64,000 nt of DNA, taken from CAVURS01 sp963795385 (GTDB lineage: Bacteria > Actinomycetota > Actinomycetes > Actinomycetales > CAVURS01). Of the stretch, positions 1 through 8,481 are shown one piece after another (the first letter of the stretch is position 1; every line of letters starts with the position of its first letter). A program made the translations under genes and the position numbers. The notes under the pieces are model-generated. The model ran no database searches and was not told the DNA's origin. It was given only the letters and a program-made list of their open reading frames with translations. Location: contig CAWCHK010000014.1 in assembly GCA_963795385.1 (NCBI GenBank), forward strand, positions 186,001 to 250,000. Direction: 5' to 3'.

Positions 1-2
1 TG

Positions 3-617
3 GCCGCGCCGGTCGCCGCGGCTCTGGTCACGCTCCAGCGCGAGCACCCGGACCTCGAGGTCGCGATGCAGCAGGCCGCGTCCGAGGCCGCCGCCGTCAG
101 CGTGGCCGACCACGTCACCGACATCGCCGTGACGGACGACTGGCGGGCCCGGCCCGGGCGGGCTCCGGAGGGGCTGACCCGGCGCAAGGTCAGCACCGAG
201 GCGGTCGTCCTCGCGGTCAGCGCCAGGCATCCGCTGGCCACGATCGACCGGCCGCTGACGGGGCGCGAGCTCGCCGATGCCGTCCCCGAGATGACCTGGC
301 TCTGCGCGCCCCAAGGGCATCCGTCCCGGCTGGCCGGCGACCGCCGCCTGGACGATCTCGGGGTCCGGCCGCGCTGCCGCTGGGAGTTCGAGGGCCTGCG
401 GACCCTGGCCGAGCTCGTGGCGAACGACACCGGCTGCGCGCTGCTGCCCGAGACGGTCGCCCGCACCCAGCCCAGGGACCGGCTGCGCGCGCTCCAGCTC
501 ACGCCGGCGATGAGCCGGCAGATCCAGATCCTGACCCGGACGAGCGCCAAGGCCAGCCCGGCGGTGGCGGCCTGCGTCGCCGCGATCAGTGAGCGGCTGC
601 GAGCGGTCAGCGGGTGA
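3..617 (+). CDS. LysR-type regulator, C-terminal part (cut by window start)
   Basis: The reading frame is already open at base 3 and ends with TGA at 615-617, so the N-terminal winged-helix part lies before the window. The visible ~204 residues look like a LysR substrate-binding domain: an opening segment AAPVAAALVTLQREHPDLEV, the usual 'repeated effector domain entry' of LysR proteins, then a bilobed alpha/beta stretch and a near-terminal segment containing GCALLPETVA, which resembles the family's 'G-I-A-L-L-P' strand. The regulated target is not visible. An internal ATG at 66 is not a credible start because the domain begins before it. Confidence 0.75.
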   Translation, partial: AAPVAAALVTLQREHPDLEVAMQQAASEAAAVSVADHVTDIAVTDDWRARPGRAPEGLTRRKVSTEAVVLAVSARHPLATIDRPLTGRELADAVPEMTWLCAPQGHPSRLAGDRRLDDLGVRPRCRWEFEGLRTLAELVANDTGCALLPETVARTQPRDRLRALQLTPAMSRQIQILTRTSAKASPAVAACVAAISERLRAVSG

Positions 618-629
618 GATGACGCGCGG

Positions 630-824
630 TCAGGGGCGGCCCGGGTCGGCCACGGGGTCGTAACCGACGCAGGCCGTCACCGGCAGCGCGGGGTACTTCA
701 CCAGGCGGTCGTCCCAGGACGCCCGGGTGCAGCGCAGGTAGGTCGGGCCACGCCGGGTGACGTTGACGCTCACGTGCCGGCAGGTCGCGCACAGCCCCGC
801 GGGGACGGCCAGCTGCTCGGGCAC
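630..824 (-). CDS. small four-cysteine protein, function unknown
   Basis: A 64-residue protein with GTG start. It has cysteines at 12, 15, 32 and 52 in a C-x2-C ... C ... C arrangement, with CATCRH near the start, YLRC in the middle and a closing LPVTACVGYDP. The layout looks like a small zinc-ribbon-like protein, and I recognise the pattern from short conserved hypothetical proteins of actinomycetes (memory, not a search). It lies 12 bases from the convergent LysR stop and 33 bases downstream of the peroxidase gene on the same strand, so it may be co-transcribed with it. No clear ribosome binding site is seen. Confidence 0.55.
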   Translation of the reverse strand: MPEQLAVPAGLCATCRHVSVNVTRRGPTYLRCTRASWDDRLVKYPALPVTACVGYDPVADPGRP

Positions 825-857
825 GCGACGTACGTTGCCACACTGGCCGATCCGGCG

Positions 858-2507
858 TCATTGGCCTCGACTGTCCGGGTCCACGCCGGCGAACCGCAGG
901 AAGTCCGCGATCCGGTACGACGACCCGCCGCCGCCCAGGTGCGGTTGCCAGTGCGGGCTGGCGCTGAGATAGCTCGTGGGGTCGGCCCGCAGCAGGCCCA
1001 GCATGACCTCGGCGACGATCCGGCCGCCGACCGGCCCGAGGTACTGGCCGCCGTTGACCAGCCTGGCCTCGCGCAGGACGTAGAGCCACAGGGGCGTCGA
1101 GCGGTCGAGGTCGTGACCGAATCCGGCGAGGTCGGCCAGGTCGGAGCGGTGCAGTGCCGGCAGGCCCAGGTGCCGAGCCACCGACTGGCCGGAGGGCAGG
1201 GACCAGGTGAGGTGCCGCAGGAGGGTGCGCTGAGGCAGGGCGATGGGGCCGGGATCGCCTGGTACGTGGGCGATCGCGCTGGTCGGCAGGGCGAAGAGAG
1301 GCGTCGACAGGACCGTGTCGATCAGCTTGTTCGGCCGGGTGTCCGCCGTGTGCGCTCCACCGAAGTCGAAGAAGGTCTGCCAGCCGATGAAGCGTCGCTC
1401 GGACCGGTAGCCGCCGCGCAGGTCGCCGGGGTCGGACGTCGGGTTCTGGCCGTCGGGCACGTCCACCCGGGAGTCGAAGATCAGGCCGAAGAACGGCAGG
1501 CCGCCGTCCCCGGCGAGGTTGGCCCGGTAGGACGGCCGGACCATGCTGTGCCCGAACCGGTACGCCGCGCCGGAGAACTCGACCGGGATGTACGCGGGGC
1601 CGCCGCCGAACAGCCGCGGCCCGTGAGCGAGGACCTGGTCGACCAGCGGCTGCCCGACGAAGGTCGGCAGGACCTCGTTGACGACGAGCCACTGGTAGTG
1701 CCACGTCGTCTCGTGGCGAGCCCGCTGGAACGTGTCCAGCGGCGCGTCCCCGGCGAGGTGCAGGGCATCGATGGCCTGGTTGTGGAACTTCAGGAACGCC
1801 GCGTGCAGGCCGGAGACGACCAGGTTGCTGTCGTTGCGGATGTCGCCGATGACGGCCGAGTGGTCGGGCCGCCGGGGCAGGTCCTCGAACTGCCCGCCGG
1901 ACTCCACGGCGAGCTTGATCGGGTTGGTGCGGTCGTAGAGCTCGGGCTGCAGGACCGGGCCGCCGCCGTACACGGAGTCGAGGTCGAACCGCGCGGACCG
2001 GCCGTTGGGCGAGGTCGCAGGACTTGTCGTGACCCCGAGCTTCGAGGTCGCGTCGAAGGTCAGGTCGTGGTCGATGAACTGGCCGACGAACGTCATGCCG
2101 GCGGTGTCGCGGGGGTTGTTCTGGTTGACCAGGCTGAGCGACGGGTCGGTGATCAGGGTGACCGGCCCGCCGCCGGGGCCGAAGAGGTTGTCGTTCGCGT
2201 CCAGCGGGCCGCCGGGCGCGCCGATGGCGAGCAGGGCCGCACGCAGGTGCGCGGTGTTGGCGGCGAACGGCGGCAGGTCGAACATCCGGCCGAAGGTCGC
2301 GGCCGGCGTGCTGGCGCCGTGGCCCATCGGGCAGCCGCCGCTCGAGGAGACGACGGTGGGTGCGGAGCCGGCGGTCGCCGACGCGGATCGGGCCGTCGCC
2401 AGGCCGACGACACCGGTCAGGGCCGCGGCGCCGAGGCCGGTGCCACCGGCTCGCAGCAGGGCCCGGCGGCTGGGGCCGGGGGGCTGGGGGTCAGGGATCT
2501 CGCTCAT
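858..2507 (-). CDS. Tat-exported heme peroxidase (animal peroxidase superfamily)
   Basis: A 549-residue protein predicted to reduce peroxides using a heme. The N-terminus carries a twin-arginine signal (SRRALL at 13-18) followed by a hydrophobic Ala/Gly stretch ending near residue 46, so export in folded form is expected. GQFIDHD at 142-148 matches the distal-histidine motif of the animal heme peroxidase superfamily, and YRFGHSMVR puts the likely proximal histidine at about 320. FLKFHN near 240 is another family hallmark. The start at 2507 (MSEIPD) is preferred; an in-frame ATG at 2525 adds six residues. Bacterial members (peroxicins) are known, but the natural substrate of this one is not apparent. 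Confidence 0.8.
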   Translation of the reverse strand: MSEIPDPQPPGPSRRALLRAGGTGLGAAALTGVVGLATARSASATAGSAPTVVSSSGGCPMGHGASTPAATFGRMFDLPPFAANTAHLRAALLAIGAPGGPLDANDNLFGPGGGPVTLITDPSLSLVNQNNPRDTAGMTFVGQFIDHDLTFDATSKLGVTTSPATSPNGRSARFDLDSVYGGGPVLQPELYDRTNPIKLAVESGGQFEDLPRRPDHSAVIGDIRNDSNLVVSGLHAAFLKFHNQAIDALHLAGDAPLDTFQRARHETTWHYQWLVVNEVLPTFVGQPLVDQVLAHGPRLFGGGPAYIPVEFSGAAYRFGHSMVRPSYRANLAGDGGLPFFGLIFDSRVDVPDGQNPTSDPGDLRGGYRSERRFIGWQTFFDFGGAHTADTRPNKLIDTVLSTPLFALPTSAIAHVPGDPGPIALPQRTLLRHLTWSLPSGQSVARHLGLPALHRSDLADLAGFGHDLDRSTPLWLYVLREARLVNGGQYLGPVGGRIVAEVMLGLLRADPTSYLSASPHWQPHLGGGGSSYRIADFLRFAGVDPDSRGQ

Positions 2508-2563
2508 TGCGGGTCTGCCTCTCACCGAGCGGGTGTGCTGCGTCGGCCAGAGGAGTCACCGGA

Positions 2564-4465
2564 CTAGCTCCGTGATGCATCCTCGCTGGCGACGGCCGAT
2601 CGGAGCCGGGCCGTCTTGACCGCCTCCTTCAGCGTCTCGATGTCGTAGGCGCCGTAGTGCCGCTGCTCGTTGATGAAGAAGGTCGGCGTTCCGGAGACGC
2701 CGCTGAGGTCGGCCGACTCGACGTCCTGCGCGATCCGCGCCCCGTGCACGTGGTGCATCAGGTCGTCGTGGAACTGACCGGCGTCGAGGCCCAGCTCTGC
2801 GGCGTAGCGCACCAGGTCCTTGGGCCGCAGCTCGTCCTGGTGCTGCAGCAGCAGGTCGTGCATCGGCCAGAACCGTCCCTGCCGGGCTGCGGCCTCGGCC
2901 GCCTCGGCCGCGAGCTGGGCCGCCGGGTGGACGTCGGTCAGCGGCAAGTGGCGCCAGACATAGCGGATGTCGTTGTCGGAGAGCAGGTCTCGCACTACCG
3001 GCTCCGCCTGCCCGCAGTAGGGGCACTCGAAGTCGCCGTACTCGACGACGGTCACGGACGCGGCCTCGGGACCGCGCACGTGGTCCCGGGCCGGATCGAC
3101 CGCCGGGATCAGGTCGAGCATCTGCTGCGAGACGCCGATCAGGGCCCGCGCCCGGCGGGCCGGCGACAGCAGGGCGGTGACCCGGTAGACGCCCCAGGTG
3201 AGGGCCGCCGAGAGCCCGACCGCCGACAGGGCACCGAGCTTGGCCTCCGCGAGCTGCTCGCCGTGGAAGGCGCGGGTGGCGATCAGCAGCGAGACGGTGA
3301 AGCCGATGCCGGCCAGGGTGCCGCTGCCGGCGACCGCGGCCCAGCCCACCGGAGGGCCGACCCGGCCGCGCGTCAGCCGCGACACGAGCCAGGAGGCACC
3401 GACCAGACCGAGCGGCTTCCCGACGACGTACCCGAGCAGGATCCCCAGGGTGACCGGCGAGCGGAAGGCGCGTGAGAGGAAGTCGCCGTCGATCGGGATG
3501 CCGGCGTTGGCCAGGGCGAAGAGCGGGACGATCAGGTAGCTCGTCCAGGGGTGGTAGAAGTTCTGCAGCCGGGCGTTGGGAGACAGCGTCGAGGTCAGAC
3601 CGGCCCGGGCGGAGCGGGCCAGCTCCGCGGTGGGCTGCTCGCGGAACCTGCGGACCAGGCCGGTCGCCTCCTCCAGCTGCACGCGCGAGGGCGAGTACGC
3701 CGACGCCGTCAGCCCGATGGCCAGGCCGGCGACGACCGGGTCGATCCCACTCTTGACCAGGGCGGCCCACAGCAGCAGGCCCAGCCCGGTGAAGACCCAC
3801 CGCTGCTTGAGTCCGGCCCTCTTCGCGCCCAGGACGGCGGCGAAGACGGCCAGTGCCAGGGCGAACGGCACCAGCTCGATCCGGTGGCTGTAGACCACCG
3901 CGATCACGACCAGGGCGGCCAGGTCGTCAACGACGAACACCGTCAGCAGGAAGGCCCGGACGCGCTCCGGAACGTCCCGGCCGAGGACCGTGAGGAGGCC
4001 CAGGGCGAGCGCGGTGTCGGTCGACATGGCCGTACCCCAGCCATGACTGCCCGAGCCGCCGTGGTTGACCGCGAGGTAGATCAGGACGGGGACAGCCATC
4101 GCGACGAGCCCGGCCGCCAGCGGCATGATGAAGCGCCGCCGCTCGCGCAGCTCGCCGAGGTCGAACTCGCGCCGCGCCTCCAGGCCGACGACGAGGAAGA
4201 AGAGCGTCATCAGCCCGCTGTCGACCCAGGTCCGCAGGTCCCAGCCGAGTCCGTTGTCCCCCAACCGGATCGACAGCCGGGTCTGCCACACCCGCTCGTA
4301 CGACGCGACGTCGACGTTGGACCACACGAGCGCGACGAGGACGGCCGCGACGAGGACCCCGGCACTCCCGGACTCGGTGCGCAGGAACTCGCGCAGGGGC
4401 GCCGACCGGTCGCGGGCCCACAGGGTCCGCCCGCGCCACGACTGCGGCGTTGGGCTCGACGTCAT
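2564..4465 (-). CDS. nhaA: Na+/H+ antiporter NhaA fused to a DsbA-like thioredoxin domain
   Basis: A 633-residue inner-membrane protein. Residues 25-430 are NhaA: the segment GLEARREF near 94-101, an acidic residue at 150 (MSTDTA) and the paired aspartates D180-D181 in VVDDLAALV, which in NhaA carry and exchange Na+ and protons. After a linker (about 440-470) comes a DsbA/thioredoxin-fold domain with active site CPYC at 481-484 and the cis-proline segment GTPTFF near 592. The C-terminal domain has no membrane anchor of its own. NhaA-thioredoxin fusions are known in actinomycetes; whether the CPYC regulates the antiporter is not known to me. It is transcribed away from the efflux gene at 4657. 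Confidence 0.9.
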   Translation of the reverse strand: MTSSPTPQSWRGRTLWARDRSAPLREFLRTESGSAGVLVAAVLVALVWSNVDVASYERVWQTRLSIRLGDNGLGWDLRTWVDSGLMTLFFLVVGLEARREFDLGELRERRRFIMPLAAGLVAMAVPVLIYLAVNHGGSGSHGWGTAMSTDTALALGLLTVLGRDVPERVRAFLLTVFVVDDLAALVVIAVVYSHRIELVPFALALAVFAAVLGAKRAGLKQRWVFTGLGLLLWAALVKSGIDPVVAGLAIGLTASAYSPSRVQLEEATGLVRRFREQPTAELARSARAGLTSTLSPNARLQNFYHPWTSYLIVPLFALANAGIPIDGDFLSRAFRSPVTLGILLGYVVGKPLGLVGASWLVSRLTRGRVGPPVGWAAVAGSGTLAGIGFTVSLLIATRAFHGEQLAEAKLGALSAVGLSAALTWGVYRVTALLSPARRARALIGVSQQMLDLIPAVDPARDHVRGPEAASVTVVEYGDFECPYCGQAEPVVRDLLSDNDIRYVWRHLPLTDVHPAAQLAAEAAEAAARQGRFWPMHDLLLQHQDELRPKDLVRYAAELGLDAGQFHDDLMHHVHGARIAQDVESADLSGVSGTPTFFINEQRHYGAYDIETLKEAVKTARLRSAVASEDASRS

Positions 4466-4656
4466 GCCGCCATCCTTCAGCAGATCACCACGGCCCGGTC
4501 AACCACCCGTCACGACGGACGAGCCGGCCCACCGCAGGTGCGAGTGTCGCAGCGTTGCCGTCCTGACGCGCCTGGTCCTGCGGTGGTTGAATCCCTTGCG
4601 GGTGAGCGCAGCCGCCCGTCAGGACAGGTGTCTCGCTCGCCTCCGAGGTGGTCCGC

Positions 4657-6243
4657 ATGCAGTCGACAACCAGCCCGGCCACGTCGTCCAAGAACCTCGC
4701 GCTCGCCGCGATGCTCTTCGCGGTCGCGATGACCTTCATCGACCAGACCATCGTGGCGATCGCCTCGCCGAGCATCCAGGCGCAGCTCTCCCTGAGCCGG
4801 GCCGGCACCCAATGGGTCGTGAACTCCTACCTGCTGGCCCTGGCGGCTGCCTTCGCGCTCGGCGGCCGGCTGGCCGACGTCGTCGGGCCGCGCCGGATGG
4901 CCACGGCCGGCATCGTCGGCTTCGCCGTGTCGTCCGGGCTCTGCGGCGCGACGCCGAAGGGGTCCGCCGCCGAGACCTGGATCATCGCCTTCCGGGTGCT
5001 GCAGGGGATCTCCGGCGCGATCATGATCCCGGCCGCGCTGGCCATCGTCGTCGCAGCCTTCCCCCTGCACGAGCGCGGGCGCGCCCTGGCGATCTTCTTC
5101 GGTGTGAGCGGCGGCCTGACGTCGATCGGGCCGATCGCGGGCGGCATCCTCACCCAGTGGACCTGGCGGTCCATCTTCTGGATCAACATCCCGGTGGCCG
5201 TGGTCGCCCTCGTCCTGGCCCGGATGGCGCGGATCCCTCCGACCCGGCGGTCGGAGTCCATCGACTGGACCGGCGCGGCGCTCGCCGCGGTCGGGATGGG
5301 CCTGTCCGTCCTGGGCTTCGAGCAGGCCCAGACGTGGGGTTGGAGCAGTCCGGCGACGATCCTGTGCATCGTCGGCGGCCTGGTGGTGCTGGTGGCCTTC
5401 GCGCGGTTCGAGGCCGGCCGCCGCAGCCCGCTGATCCGGGTGGAGGTCTTCCGCGACCAGGCGTTCGTCGTCGACAACCTGGTGCTCTTCCTCGCGATGA
5501 TCGCGTTCGTCCCGGCGTTCTTCTTCGCCAGCGTCTACTCGCAGGTCTCGCTCGGCTTCGACGCCAACCACGCCGGCCTCTACCTGTTGCTGTTCTTCGC
5601 CGGCTTCGCACCCGCGGCGCAGATCGGCGGCCGGATGCTCGACAAGGGCGGCGCGCGGCGGCCGATGGTGCTCGGATGCGCCCTGGCCACAGTCGGTTTC
5701 GCGCTATGGGGCAGCAAGCTGACCGACCTGCACCTGAGCGCGCAGTGGCCGTTCATCCTGATGGCGGGGGCGGGTATCGGCCTCTTGCTCGGTCCAGCGA
5801 GCACCGATGCGGTCAACCGAGCGATCAACGCGTCGTACGGCGAGGTCACCGGAATCACCCAGACGGTGCGCAACTACGGCTCGACCTTGGGCATCGCCGT
5901 GCTGGGCACGGTCCTGACGACCGTCCTGACCAACCGCCTGACGGCGTCGCTGGTGCACCTGGGCGTACCGCGAGCCACGGCGACGTCAGTGGCGCACAAC
6001 GCGGCCCGGGGCGACCAGTCGTCGGCGGGGTCCTTCGGATCGGCGCCGAAGGCCATCGAGGGCCAGATCCACGCGGCGGTCGCGCACGACTTCGCCACCG
6101 CCACCCAGGCCGTGCTCTACGGCATGGCCATCGCGCTCGGTCTGGCGTTCGTGGCCTCCCTGGCGCACCCCCGCGGCCTCGCACCCGAGCCGGTCGCCGA
6201 GCCGGTCGCCGAGCCGGCGGCCGAACCGGTCGCCGAGCCCTAG
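4657..6243 (+). CDS. MFS drug-efflux transporter, DHA2 type
   Basis: A 528-residue membrane protein with about 14 hydrophobic helices, typical of DHA2 (EmrB/QacA-like) proton antiporters. Visible motifs are FIDQTIVAIASPSI in helix 1, GGRLADVVGPRRM (motif A, loop 2-3) and GPIAGGILTQWTWRSIFWIN (motif C region). The start at 4657 sits 5 bases after GAGGTGG (4645-4651); the in-frame GTG at 4648 overlaps that site. The C-terminus ends in a tandem PVAEP-type tail (about 6190-6240). Its TAG stop and the stop of the convergent HxlR gene share the palindrome CTAG at 6240-6243. Confidence 0.85.
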   Translation: MQSTTSPATSSKNLALAAMLFAVAMTFIDQTIVAIASPSIQAQLSLSRAGTQWVVNSYLLALAAAFALGGRLADVVGPRRMATAGIVGFAVSSGLCGATPKGSAAETWIIAFRVLQGISGAIMIPAALAIVVAAFPLHERGRALAIFFGVSGGLTSIGPIAGGILTQWTWRSIFWINIPVAVVALVLARMARIPPTRRSESIDWTGAALAAVGMGLSVLGFEQAQTWGWSSPATILCIVGGLVVLVAFARFEAGRRSPLIRVEVFRDQAFVVDNLVLFLAMIAFVPAFFFASVYSQVSLGFDANHAGLYLLLFFAGFAPAAQIGGRMLDKGGARRPMVLGCALATVGFALWGSKLTDLHLSAQWPFILMAGAGIGLLLGPASTDAVNRAINASYGEVTGITQTVRNYGSTLGIAVLGTVLTTVLTNRLTASLVHLGVPRATATSVAHNAARGDQSSAGSFGSAPKAIEGQIHAAVAHDFATATQAVLYGMAIALGLAFVASLAHPRGLAPEPVAEPVAEPAAEPVAEP

Positions 6244-6902
6244 GCGCCCGCGACGGGCGGCAGCGTGTAGAGGTGCAGGAAGGTCTCCGCCGCGGCCTCG
6301 TCGCCGGTGACGACCAGGTCTCCCGTGGCCCTCGCGTCGGCGAGCGGGCGGCCTCCGTACGTCACCGAGGCGAACGCGCGTGGATCGCCGGCGATCGTGG
6401 CGTCGGCCTCGGCCGGGTCTCCGGACTCGATGGTCAGCTTCCTGCGTGCGACCTGCGCGAGGTAGCTCTCGTCGTCCGGGCGCAGCGCGATCCGCAGGTG
6501 CAGGCCGTCGGCCAGCGTGGGGTCGAAGTTGGTGCGCAGGGACAGGATCAACGACGTGGTGCCGAAGTGAAGGTCCTTGCGGTGCAGGGGGTCCCGAGCG
6601 GCCCAGCGCCCGAGCGTCTGCATGATCGGCTCGAGGTCGCGCGCCCACGGCGTGAGGTCGTAGACCCAGACCGCCGCCGGCTTCGGCAGCTTGCGGCGGC
6701 TGACCAGGGCGGCCCGCTCCAGCTCGTCGAGCCGGTGCGACAGAACGTTGGCGCTGATGCCTGGCAAGCCGTCCTTGATGTCGCCGAAGCGCTTGGCACC
6801 GAGCATCAGCTCGCGGACCACCAGCAGGGCCCAGCGCTCGCCGACCAGCTCGAGCGCATGCGCGACGCCGCAGGAGTCCTGGTAGGTCCTCGTCGTAGCC
6901 AT
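6240..6902 (-). CDS. HxlR-family regulator with C-terminal SCP2-like domain
   Basis: A 220-residue protein. The first ~100 residues are an HxlR winged helix (CGVAHALELVGERWALLVV ... KRFGDI ... ISANVLSHRLDEL), with the conserved Cys at the start of the domain that in several family members senses redox or electrophile stress. Residues ~120-220 resemble the sterol-carrier SCP2-like domain often attached to HxlR proteins. It is divergent from the efflux MFS at 6981 with only 78 bases between start codons, so it very probably controls that transporter and itself. A TACTGT box ends 6 bases before the ATG at 6902, suggesting a leaderless mRNA and supporting this start over the upstream ATG at 6926. 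Confidence 0.85.
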   Translation of the reverse strand: MATTRTYQDSCGVAHALELVGERWALLVVRELMLGAKRFGDIKDGLPGISANVLSHRLDELERAALVSRRKLPKPAAVWVYDLTPWARDLEPIMQTLGRWAARDPLHRKDLHFGTTSLILSLRTNFDPTLADGLHLRIALRPDDESYLAQVARRKLTIESGDPAEADATIAGDPRAFASVTYGGRPLADARATGDLVVTGDEAAAETFLHLYTLPPVAGA

Positions 6903-6933
6903 AGCAAGACAGTACCACGGACTCATTATTTAG

Positions 6934-6943
6934 GAGTAACTAC
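6934..6943. promoter_or_regulatory. likely HxlR operator between divergent promoters
   Basis: The palindrome AGTA-AC-TACT lies in the 78-base gap between the HxlR gene and the MFS gene. It touches the -35 box of the MFS promoter (TTGCGA, 6944-6949) and lies where the -35 of the HxlR promoter would be. HxlR/DUF24 proteins commonly bind AGTA/TACT-type inverted repeats. Binding is inferred from position and symmetry only. Confidence 0.5.
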
Positions 6944-6973
6944 TTGCGAAGAGTGACTGGAGGCCGCTAGCGT
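6944..6973 (+). promoter_or_regulatory. promoter of the 6981 MFS gene, leaderless layout
   Basis: TTGCGA (6944-6949), an 18-base spacer and TAGCGT (6968-6973), then 7 bases to the ATG at 6981. Transcription would start on or next to the start codon. The only GGAGG (6959-6963) is 17 bases before the ATG, too far to act as a normal ribosome site. Confidence 0.6.
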
Positions 6974-6980
6974 CCCCGGT

Positions 6981-8471
6981 ATGACGAACTCGACGGCAAC
7001 AGAAACCGACCGATCCCGTTGGCTGGCGCTCTACGTCCTGTGCGGCAGCATGCTGATGATCGTGCTGGACGCGACCATCGTGAACGTCGCGCTGCCGGCC
7101 ATCAGGACTGACCTGCACTTCACGCCGAGCACCCTCGCGTGGGTCGTGAACGCCTACCTGATCGCCTTCGGCGGCCTGCTCCTGCTGGCCGGGCGCCTCG
7201 GCGACCTGGTCGGCCGGCGCCGGGTCTTCCTGGTCGGCCTCACCGTCTTCACGGCTGCGTCCGCGGCCTGCGGGCTGGCCGTGAACCAGCAGATGCTGGT
7301 GGTCGCGCGGTTCGTCCAGGGGGCCGGCGGCGCGCTCACGTCAGCCGTCGTCCTCGGCATGATCGTCACCATGTTCCCCACGCCGCGGGAGCAGGCCAAG
7401 GCCATCGGCGTCTTCGCCTTCGTCGCATCGGCGGGCGGCGCGGTGGGGCTGCTCGCCGGCGGCGTGATCGCCCAGGCGATCAGCTGGCACTGGATCTTCT
7501 TCGTCAACGTCCCGGTCGGCGTCGCCGTCGCCGTCGCCGCGCTGCGGCTCGTCCCGTCCGACCAGGGCCAGGGCTTCGGTCAGGGCGCAGATGTCGTCGG
7601 AGCCAGCATGATCACCAGCGCGCTGATGCTTGCGGTGTACACGATCGTCAAGCCGGCGGCCGAGCAGGGGTGGCTGGCCACGGAGACCCTCGGCCTCGGT
7701 GCTGTCAGCCTCGCGTTGTTGACCGGATTCGTTGCGCGCCAACGCTATGCCCGCAGCCCGCTGATGCCGCTCGAGCTGTTCCGCTCGCGGAACCTGGTCG
7801 GTGCCAACCTGATCCAGCTGATCGGGGCGGGCGGGATGTTCGGCGCGTTCTTCCTCGGCACGCTCTACCTGCAGAACCTGCGGCACTACGACGCACTGCA
7901 GATCGGTCTCGCCTTCCTGCCCGTGACGATCTGCATGGGCACCCTGTCCGTGCGGTACTCCGAGCGGCTCATCACCCGCTTCGGGGCCCGTCAGACGGCC
8001 CTGGGCGGCCTGGTGCTGATGGCGCTCGCGCTGGCCCTGCTGGCCGTCGCGCCGGCGGACGCGACCTACGTGACCCGGCTGCTGCCGACGATGGCGCTGC
8101 TCGGTCTCGGCGCGGGTGCGTGCTTCCCGGCGCTCATCGGGCTCAGCATGGACGGTGTCCAGCCGCACCAGGCCGGGCTCGCCTCCGGGCTGGTCAACAC
8201 CACCGCCCAGGTCGGCGGCGCCCTGGGGCTGGCCGTTCTGGCCACGCTGTCCTCGACCCGCACCCATCACCAGCTCGGCTCCGGGCAGACCCCGGACGCG
8301 GCGCTGCTCAGCGGCTACCACCTGGCCTTCTGGATCGCGACCGGGCTGATGGTGGCGGCCGTCGTGATCGCCGCGCGGCTGCTCGGCCGGCCCGCCAGCT
8401 CGACGCCGGCCGCCGCCGTGAGCGACGAGGCAGACATCGCCATCGCTGAGCCGGCGCTGGTCGGCGAGTGA
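6981..8471 (+). CDS. MFS drug-efflux transporter, DHA2 type
   Basis: A 496-residue, about 14-helix transporter. Motifs include MIVLDATIVNVALPAI in helix 1, AGRLGDLVGRRRVF (motif A) and a glycine-rich motif C region around GLLAGGVIAQ. It is the likely target of the divergent HxlR repressor, a common arrangement for inducible drug or electrophile efflux. The substrate cannot be told from sequence. The gene ends 10 bases before the convergent stop of the HD/LuxR gene. Confidence 0.85.
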   Translation: MTNSTATETDRSRWLALYVLCGSMLMIVLDATIVNVALPAIRTDLHFTPSTLAWVVNAYLIAFGGLLLLAGRLGDLVGRRRVFLVGLTVFTAASAACGLAVNQQMLVVARFVQGAGGALTSAVVLGMIVTMFPTPREQAKAIGVFAFVASAGGAVGLLAGGVIAQAISWHWIFFVNVPVGVAVAVAALRLVPSDQGQGFGQGADVVGASMITSALMLAVYTIVKPAAEQGWLATETLGLGAVSLALLTGFVARQRYARSPLMPLELFRSRNLVGANLIQLIGAGGMFGAFFLGTLYLQNLRHYDALQIGLAFLPVTICMGTLSVRYSERLITRFGARQTALGGLVLMALALALLAVAPADATYVTRLLPTMALLGLGAGACFPALIGLSMDGVQPHQAGLASGLVNTTAQVGGALGLAVLATLSSTRTHHQLGSGQTPDAALLSGYHLAFWIATGLMVAAVVIAARLLGRPASSTPAAAVSDEADIAIAEPALVGE

Positions 8472-8481
8472 CAGCGGACGG

